Below are positions 57,201-64,000 of a stretch of 64,000 bases of DNA, piece after piece. Below the pieces are notes generated by a model. The model made no database searches, was not told where the DNA came from, and saw only the letters and a program-made list of their open reading frames with translations. The DNA comes from Echria macrotheca (Eukaryota; Ascomycota; Sordariomycetes; Sordariales; Schizotheciaceae). Location of the stretch: NCBI GenBank assembly GCA_030411725.1, contig MU839846.1, forward strand, positions 124,001 through 188,000, in the 5' to 3' direction. Each line of letters opens with the position of its first letter. Within the stretch, counting starts at the first letter, position 1. Made by a program: the position numbers and the translations under genes.

Positions 57201-58173
57201 TTTTCTCTATGGCCCGGAGGATGGAGTCGTGCGTCACCAGGATCTGTGGATCTTGCTCGTGCTCGAGAAACTTGTTGACGACTTGGAGCAACCCGCTGTC
57301 CAGGGCATCCGAGAAGGGCTTGTCGAGGCTCTTTGGGTTTGCGATACCGTCGACGTCGAAGAGCGCCTCCAGCGTCTCCAGAGACCCGTGCGTCGCATTG
57401 GCCGCCAGCCCCATGGCCGTCTCCTCGGACTTCGACTCTGGATCCGGCTCCTGAACAATCTCGAGCAGAGTGCACGCCTTATCCGACTCCTCCGACCTGG
57501 AGCGCAACCAGGTGAGGAAACTGTCAGCCTCCGGAGGGCGGCTGTAGAACTTCTTGCCGTGTTCGATCATGGCCTTAACGGCCATGTAGTTGCCCCATTT
57601 GGCAGCGGCGTGAAAGGGCGTAGTCTTCTCCTTGGACTGTTGGTGAAGCCTGGGGCGTAGGCAGCGGTCGCCGAAGAAGTCGCTGGACACGTCGTCCGAC
57701 GTGTTCTCAAATGCCAGGTACGGTTTCATCTGGATGATGATCTTGCTAATGGTGACCTGGGCATTTCTTGCATCGTCCTCTCTCTGGCTTTCCACACTAC
57801 CGTCCTTCTGCATCCCGCCTTGGTTGATCTTCACCGTGTTGAGCAGGATTTGCCAGCGAACGCAGTCGTCAATTTGGTGCGCCTTTTCTGCCCCCTTCAG
57901 AAATGTTTCGATGTCGTCGTTTGCCGACTGCCGGGACTTCGCCAGTATCCACTGGTTAATAAGCACGCCCACGATGTTCGAGGCAAGTGAGTCGAGGTCG
58001 TGGGCATCTGCCGCAGCGCTTCTCCATCTCGTATCGAGCACCTCCCACACCTTGTTTTCCTTCCCCTTGAACATCTTTGCAACCTTCTCCCTTGGGGATC
58101 TAGCGTCCTGTGAAGGCACTTCACCCGGCATTTCCCAACCATCCGACAGCGTCGCGGAATCGTTGGGCGCCAT
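54291..58173 (-). CDS. Ankyrin-containing protein with C-terminal subtilisin-like (S8) protease domain
   Basis: Proposed exons: 58173-56613, 56419-55930, 55836-55797, 55675-55521, 55442-55061, 54968-54291; about 1101 residues. The junction 55930/55836 is the least certain (weak GTCCCT donor; a strong GTGAGT at 55861 would leave only a 27-nt intron). N-terminal about 180 residues are helical and unknown; ankyrin-like repeats follow (TTPFHAAAKWGNYMAVKAMI, TAMGLAANATHGSLETLEAL and more weak ones). The S8 domain has all three catalytic residues: Asp in VAILDNGI (about 786), His in NPHGTQMANLI (about 840) and Ser in ISGSSVSTALAAGL (about 995), Asn in the oxyanion region not placed. No signal peptide or prodomain, so it is an intracellular protease. 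Same strand as, and downstream of, the 452-residue protein gene. Confidence 0.82.
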
Positions 58174-59033
58174 AATACCGATATTGAGTCAGGACAGGTA
58201 GGAAGCTAGGCAGAGGTGTAGGTGAGCATCATCAGCGAAGCCCATCAAATTGGCCTACCCATTCGAACAAGAAAAGGAGGGGTCAGATAGGCTTTGGCCG
58301 ACGACATGGCTCGAAGCACGACGTTGATAACCACGTCGCACACCCCCCTTACCACTCCTGTGTGAGAAGGCTGGGGCTGTGGTGAAGGAGTATCAAGAAA
58401 GTATCGGGTACAACTCCTGGGTTCCGACGTGGGTTCTGCAAGCAGCTCCAATCACGAAGAGGCGTTCTGTGGAAAAACCACTCGGAGTTTCCAGGTTCCC
58501 CCTCCACCCCTGTAATATTGGCCATTTTCTCCCGCACTTGCCGACTTTCCTACACAGCTGTGTATTAGGAGCGCCTCCTTGACCTCCTCTTTCATGATCT
58601 GCACTTCCATCACCACGAAGAGCTGAGGGGGCAACCCCGCCTGAACCATGCATGCAACTCGGTTTGGATATCACTCGGCAATTATTCGTATCCAAACTGG
58701 TCGCGTAACAGCGGTGCCGTTGTTCAGGATTAGGGGATTGGATCTTCGCCGCTGTAAAGTGAGGTAACAATTTTTGCACCGGGCACCGGGCTGTGTGTGG
58801 CCGAAGTCTGGATCCGTTGGGGAAACTTATAAACTACCACCCCTCGCTATAACCTTCTTTTCGGAGCACCAAGCGTCTTGTTTACCTCAAAATATCCAAA
58901 AGAGTGGATTGGCAATAAAGTGAAAAAGGAGGGGCTGCAAGTGTGGCTTGGGCATCAAGACCAGCCGCTGGCTACTTCGGCGATATGCACTCAGGGAGCT
59001 GAAATGGTATGGTAACACAGCGTCCATAAAATC
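58174..59033. other. Intergenic between tandem genes
   Basis: 860 bp holding the promoter of the ankyrin-subtilisin gene and the 3' region of the 452-residue gene; no supported ORF. Confidence 0.5.
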
Positions 59034-60392
59034 CTACTGCTCCAGCTTGGCCAATGCCTGCTGCAGCTGGAAGATGATTTGATCGTGTGCGGCGATTCGC
59101 GCTTCGGCCTGCGCGGCCCGGGCTTCGAGCGACAGCAGCCTATCGTAGCTGATGGCTGTGACCAGGGGTCCTCCTGCCGTCAGGTGCGGTGCCGTGGCGG
59201 GTACGACGGGGACTTCCACGTTGGTGGTCTGCTTTGCTGTTGTCGTCGAAGTCGCCGCAAGCCTAACGAAACCTTCCTGCTCCGAGGTTTTGGACTCGGC
59301 CTTGATTTCCACTTTGGACTGTGTCTCCGATTTCGCCTCTGGGGTCGGTATTTTGAATCGATCCCATGGGTTGAGCCATTCGGCTTTCAGATTCGTGCCG
59401 TCATTCGTGTCCACTATCAGCTTCCCCAGGTTGTTGATGTCGATGGCCCCAACGATGGCGAGGCCGTCGCCATAGCAATTGTCGGTGTTTCCCGGGTTCG
59501 GCGTGGCGCGCCAAACGACGCTACTACCGCCGGATATGCCTAGGATGTTGGTCGACACTTTGTCCCGGATTTTGCTGATGGTACCGGTATGAGCAGTGAG
59601 ACGGAAGTCGACCCGGTACGGGCCCGGCACAGGCCGCTTGAGTAGGACGCCGATGCGCAACTCGGGCGTGACGCCCTGTTTGTGAAGCCGGTTCGACTGG
59701 ACTTTCCACATGACACCGTTGGGCATCGGATTGTCCTTCTTGAGGTTGAACAGGTCCTTGGAGCTCCCGCAATCAAAGTCAATCCGCTCCCACGACGTCT
59801 CGTCTTCGCGAGCCAGCCCCACCGTGACATCCGGGCCGCCCATACCGGCTTTGAGTCCGGCATCTGCCTTGTTCAAGACTCTTCGTTGAGCCGCAGAAAC
59901 GTTCCAAGTCTCTCTACGCCGAAACGGGCCCCAGGCGACAACCTCGGGGTCTTTGCCGTCCTCATCGTCGGACTTGAATCTGAGCTCGGCCAGGGCGTAG
60001 CTAACTTTGCTATCCTTGGTCTTGGTCTCAAAGACGAACTTGAGGACCACGAGCGTCATCTCTTGGTGATGTTGCTTGTTGTCGCCCTCGCCCGTTGTCT
60101 CTTGCCACCCATCAATCCAGACCAGACGCTCAACGGTCAGGTCATAGTCAGCCTTGTCCTTGTCGTAAATGACCCGGCCAGTTGCTCCGCCTTTGTATTC
60201 GGACCGGACAGCGCCATCTTGATGCTTGGCTGACACGTCGTAGAAAGCCAGCTCGGAGCGCGGCGTGCCAGTCTTTAAGTCTTCGGGAATAGCCTTGTAA
60301 GTAGCGTCTTCGTCGACCCATTCGGGACCGAAATCGTCAAAATCGGAAAACTCAGCGTCGAGGGCAGCGTAGTCAACATCGGAGGAGGCCAT
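59034..60392 (-). CDS. Unknown 452-residue protein with C-terminal coiled coil
   Basis: Single exon. The acidic N-terminus (DAEFSDFDDFGPEWVDED) is followed by an ordered, beta-rich region of about 330 residues (RVIYDKDKADYDLTVERLVW, EMTLVVLKFVFETKTK, PYRVDFRLTAHTG) and a Thr/Ala-rich linker. The last about 35 residues (SLEARAAQAEARIAAHDQ and on) form a heptad coiled coil. I recognise no family. It has no signal peptide, transmembrane helix or enzymatic motif. It sits between the ankyrin-subtilisin gene (downstream, same strand) and the divergent NLR, so it is a candidate partner or protease target of that pair; this is inference from position only. Confidence 0.75.
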   Translation of the reverse strand: MASSDVDYAALDAEFSDFDDFGPEWVDEDATYKAIPEDLKTGTPRSELAFYDVSAKHQDGAVRSEYKGGATGRVIYDKDKADYDLTVERLVWIDGWQETTGEGDNKQHHQEMTLVVLKFVFETKTKDSKVSYALAELRFKSDDEDGKDPEVVAWGPFRRRETWNVSAAQRRVLNKADAGLKAGMGGPDVTVGLAREDETSWERIDFDCGSSKDLFNLKKDNPMPNGVMWKVQSNRLHKQGVTPELRIGVLLKRPVPGPYRVDFRLTAHTGTISKIRDKVSTNILGISGGSSVVWRATPNPGNTDNCYGDGLAIVGAIDINNLGKLIVDTNDGTNLKAEWLNPWDRFKIPTPEAKSETQSKVEIKAESKTSEQEGFVRLAATSTTTAKQTTNVEVPVVPATAPHLTAGGPLVTAISYDRLLSLEARAAQAEARIAAHDQIIFQLQQALAKLEQ

Positions 60393-60999
60393 TTTGCGCT
60401 TGGGTGTTCGCGGTGTTGCTCAACAGTGGGAATTCGGACTCGTTCAGTTGCTTACGCCGCTCGAGACGGTTGACTGTATTGCTAAGCCAAAGGCAGAAAC
60501 GAGATGAAGAAGGCGGGCTACCTGGTGCTGCAGCTGGACTGATCGGTTGTAGCCCTGGGCGAAAAGTTGACATGGGGCTTCAAATGAAGAGCGCTTTGAC
60601 GACGAAGAAGGTGCGTGGACTGATTCGACTGATCAACTACGAGACAGCTGCGGGAAGATGGGACATGCAGATCGATGGCCAATGACGGGAGATGCACAAG
60701 GCCCACGCATCTGCTTTTTGGGACGATGGATGCAGATGCGCCCCGGGAGGGATGGGACGGAGGGACAGCAAAAAGCTGAGGAAGGTACTCCGTACCTGGG
60801 GGGGTACCTACCTAGGTAGACAGCCACTTCCGTGCATCACAGCACCACGGCGGTCGGGAACCCAGTGAGCGGCTATTGGGCAGCATTTCCCCGCCATTTC
60901 TTTTTTCTGTTTCCCTTCTCTTCGGTGCAGTCTTCCACCTTGACCTCCGATAACATACCTTGCTGCCATTTCCATTTCCTGTCCCTCTGTGAGCAGGCA
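60393..60999. promoter_or_regulatory. Divergent promoter between the 452-residue gene and the NLR
   Basis: 607 bp separating two divergent start codons; contains GGTACCTACCTAGGTAG at 60803-60819. Co-regulation of the two genes is possible. Confidence 0.45.
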
Positions 61000-63900
61000 A
61001 TGGAGCAACGGACTGAGGGCCTAAGAAACAGAGTGATGCAGTGGAAGGTGGTGGGCTGGAGCAAGAACCGCAGGAACCGCAGGACGAGCTCAGCAGCTAC
61101 ACCTCCAACCGCTACACCTCCAACCACGACTACACCTCCCGCGACAGCTGCATCTCCTGCAACGACTACACCTCCTGAAACACTCAAATCCCCAGTTGAT
61201 GGCTCCGTCTCCACGTCCACAACCACACCAAACCCCGCCGTCGCCAGTCCCGTGAATGCCTCAACGAGCCCTTCCACCGAAGGACTCCCAGTTACTGATC
61301 GTGCTCCCGAAATACCCCAAACGGCTACTGCAGCACCTGTCGAAATCACTACACCAACTGCGCAGCAGAGTCAGACAAAAGACAGCAACAAGGCCCCGGA
61401 CTCGGGTTCCTCTCCGATTAGCGTCGGCACTGTTCACGACTTGCCGACTGCGCTGCCAGAGATCATCCCGGCCGTCCAAGCGAGTGACGTTGGCACCATG
61501 TCTGCAACCCCTCTCACCGCCGAAGAGTGGTCTACCTTACTATGGGATGTGGCGTACGATGATCTGAAAGATGAGGAAGCGGACCTGCTTCTGGCATATG
61601 AGTCCAGGATCAATCAGTATTTGACCAACAGCGGCCAACCATTTCCCTTGCATGATGGGCAGTCTCCGGTACGCGACCTTCCTCGTGCCGACACTCTTGA
61701 CATCGATCGTAATGCAAGGCGGACCCAGATGAGCCGTGTCATTGCCAAGTGGCTTGACGAGTCCGATCGCGAGATAAACAACGAGCCGAGGGAGAACAGT
61801 GACGACTCCAGCGATAGCGATGCCAGCGACAGCAACACCGACCAGGAGAATGGCGACCGTCGGGCCGTCCAGGCTCGATCCATCCGGCAAATACTTTGGA
61901 AAACTGTTCAGACCTTCCCACATGGTTCTCTCCCATGGGTTGCCTCATGTCTGGCTTTAGAGGTACGCACGTCTCCTAAACTCGAAACCGTTAGAACATG
62001 AGTAAAAGCATGAGATTGGCGCTTACCAGGCACCACGAAACTTAGAGAACCTCGCACTCTCCCGTCCTTGCAGCAAAAGCAACCGCCTCGAGCATCATCT
62101 CCATCGTAGGGAGGATGGGCTGGTACATGGAGCTCTCCAAACTTTTTTCTCCCCGCAGTTGCGATGATGCCGAATTTCGCCACTGGAGCAATCAAGAGCA
62201 GCGCCTCGTTTCTCTTTACAAAACGATCCTCTTGTGCCAGATTCACGCCGCGTGTCATTTTTTGCAAGATTCCGATGATTCGAGACAGTTGCCTGTCATG
62301 AGTCGATTTGCCAATGGCTACTTGGACGAGATTCAGGCTAGCGAAAAAGCACTTCTGTCTAGCTTTGATAAGGATGATCTTGAAAGTCGACTCACCTCGC
62401 TCTTCGCTACTAGACAGCCTGCGCAGGATGAAGCGTCTGCTCGCAATAACTCGGAAGTTGACGAAAAAACCGACGACCTCAAGGAACTAATGTCCAAGCT
62501 ACATATGGACCAGCAATCGATTCCGGCTTTGCACACTGACAAAGGCGACGTCCTCCACCTCCTACATGAATGGGCGAGCGCGACTCAGGAGTACCAAAGC
62601 TTTGTCGACTGGAGCGACAAGAATAAGGCCCGCATCCTTTGGGTGGATGGCGAGCCTGGTACCGGCAAGACAAAGCTTCTGCAGGCCATGGTGCATAAGC
62701 TGCCGGGGCAGGGTGCAAGTGTAGATGGCTCGGGCAACAACAGCCCCCGAAAAGTGGCATACTTTTTCTACGAGCACGCTGGTCTCCGTCAGGAAAACGC
62801 CCTGTCCGTCGTCAAGAGTTTGATAATCCATGTGATCAACCAGCAACCTGAGCTCGGCGAACACCTAAGCTCCATGTTTGGCAGCACGAAGCGGCAGGAG
62901 TTTGACGACCCGAGCGACTTCTACGCCTTATCCACGCTTCTCTACCGTCTCATACAAGATGCCAGATTTTCCCAGACATACTTTGTCGTCGACGCGATCC
63001 ACCAGTTTGCCGCCGATGGAGAGTTTGAAGTGTCTAGTCCACTTCACGACGTCCCAGGCCAAGAAGGTTCTATGAACAGCTTAAATGGGTCGGGAGTTCA
63101 TGACTTGCTCGATCTGATTGCCACAAGCACAGGGCTCTCTGACAAGGTCAAGTGGCTGCTATCAATCAACAGGAAGAGATGCGACGCGACTTTGAAGACC
63201 ATGACGGAAGATGTTCAACTCGTACTCACGATCGATTCCAAATCGAGCAAAATTCGCCGTGTCGCCGACCAGCTGGTAACTTCTCGAATTGCCGAAATTG
63301 CAAAGAAGTCAAACTACGGCGGAAATCTTCAGGAGATGGTGGAAAAGAAGCTACGGCTGATATCGCCTGGCAACTTTGTGTGGCTGGACATGGCGATGGA
63401 CAAGGTCAAGCTCTTACCCCGACCGTGGAACGCTCCCGAGATTCTTGACAGCCTTGAAAAGACTCCAGATGTCGAATCCTTATACCGCTCAGCCAAGGAG
63501 GCTCTTGACATGCCTATACCACATGAGGACAAGGATGGCTCGCCGAGGAAAACTGTCGACATGCCCGAGCCAAACGACAACAAGTACTGCCGAAGGATCC
63601 TAGCAGCCGCGGCCATTGCGTATCGTCCGCTTTGTATCCCGGAGCTCGTGGACATAGTAGACCTCCCAAAAGAAGTCGACCCTGTCATCCTGGTGAAGAC
63701 GATGCTCCCTTTGTTTTTGGAAATCTCGGGTCAAACCGTTCACTTCAAGCACTTTTCCGGCAGAGAGTTCATTCGACAAGACATGAAGAGGAACCGTCGG
63801 CTACTCGACGAGCATTCGAAAATGGCAACAAATTGTTTGAGGATTCTGCTCGCGCGGCTCAACCAATCCCCTACCGCCAGCAACCCTCAAGACAGCACAG

Positions 63901-64000
63901 CGAAGGCCGCAGTCCGATATGACACGCTTTTTTGGATCAAACATTTGGCTGAGCTTGGAGACGATCAGGGCCCGATGGAGCTGGCCAATCGCTTGTTCAA
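61000..64000 (+). CDS. NACHT-type NLR (STAND) protein, 3' end outside window
   Basis: Exon 1 61000-61962, then an 83-nt intron (GTACGC...CTTAG) and exon 2 from 62046, open to the window edge; at least 972 residues. Residues 1-170 are Thr/Pro/Ser-rich disorder; about 195-300 are helical with an acidic Asp/Ser tract. Exon 2 starts with the NACHT-associated N-terminal helices (SSIISIVGRMGWYMELSKLF). The NTPase core has an intact Walker A GEPGTGKT (523-530). Walker B reads YFVVDAIHQF: Asp637 is kept but the usual D/E pair after it is His640-Gln641. Winged-helix-type segments follow (RRILAAAAIAYRPLCIPEL, HFKHFSGREFIRQD). The sensor repeats (WD, ANK or TPR) must lie beyond 64000. NLRs of this type control non-self recognition and cell death in fungi. 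Confidence 0.85.

Noticed and set aside
59034..60392. Calling the 452-residue protein a gasdermin
   Set aside because: Length and the C-terminal coiled coil do not fit fungal gasdermin-like proteins and no signature could be recognised; only the genomic context suggests it.

Overview
The window is nuclear DNA of a filamentous ascomycete, most likely a Sordariomycete of the order Sordariales (Chaetomiaceae-like). The evidence is: many short introns (about 43-93 nt, GTRNGT-type donors, CTRAC-type branch sites, TAG/CAG acceptors), a secreted CBM1-GH6 cellobiohydrolase close to the Cel6A of thermophilic Chaetomiaceae, an Opi1-family regulator, an AP-1 mu subunit, DUF7580-type and AcuF-type fungal-only proteins and a NACHT-type NLR. 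No ribosomal RNA, intact tRNA, transposon or CRISPR array was seen.

Layout. 1-3.2 kb has no credible gene. 3.2-14 kb holds conserved metabolic and housekeeping genes: a class V aminotransferase related to molybdenum-cofactor sulfurase, an alpha/beta hydrolase, a secreted DUF8021-like protein, an unknown nuclear-looking protein and the AP-1 mu adaptor. 15-23 kb has an Opi1-type repressor, a HAD hydrolase and a tiny cysteine-rich secreted protein whose start codon appears to be split by an intron, with a decayed relic of a paralogue about 2 kb upstream. 25-33 kb carries a Pro/Gln-rich protein, an RGG-box protein, a phospholipase-D-like enzyme and Cel6A.

34-40 kb is a poor-quality stretch where coding-like fragments are broken by frame changes; only one two-exon gene of unknown function (38.9-39.9 kb) looks intact. 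40.8-46.1 kb holds a C2H2-type fungal protein, a glutathione S-transferase and a mitochondrial-looking cupin. 46.4-50.9 kb is a divergent pair: a DUF7580-like protein and an AcuF-type zinc-finger protein. 52-53 kb encodes a matrixin-type zinc metalloprotease with a hydrophobic C-terminal tail and two separate local tandem duplications.

54.3-64 kb is the most interesting block: an ankyrin-containing protein ending in a subtilisin-like (S8) protease domain, an unrecognised 452-residue protein with a C-terminal coiled coil, and a divergent NACHT NLR that runs off the window. The set has the look of a fungal non-self-recognition or regulated-cell-death locus; that functional link is inference. 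Exon limits were deduced by eye from frame, splice signals and protein continuity, without transcripts or database searches.
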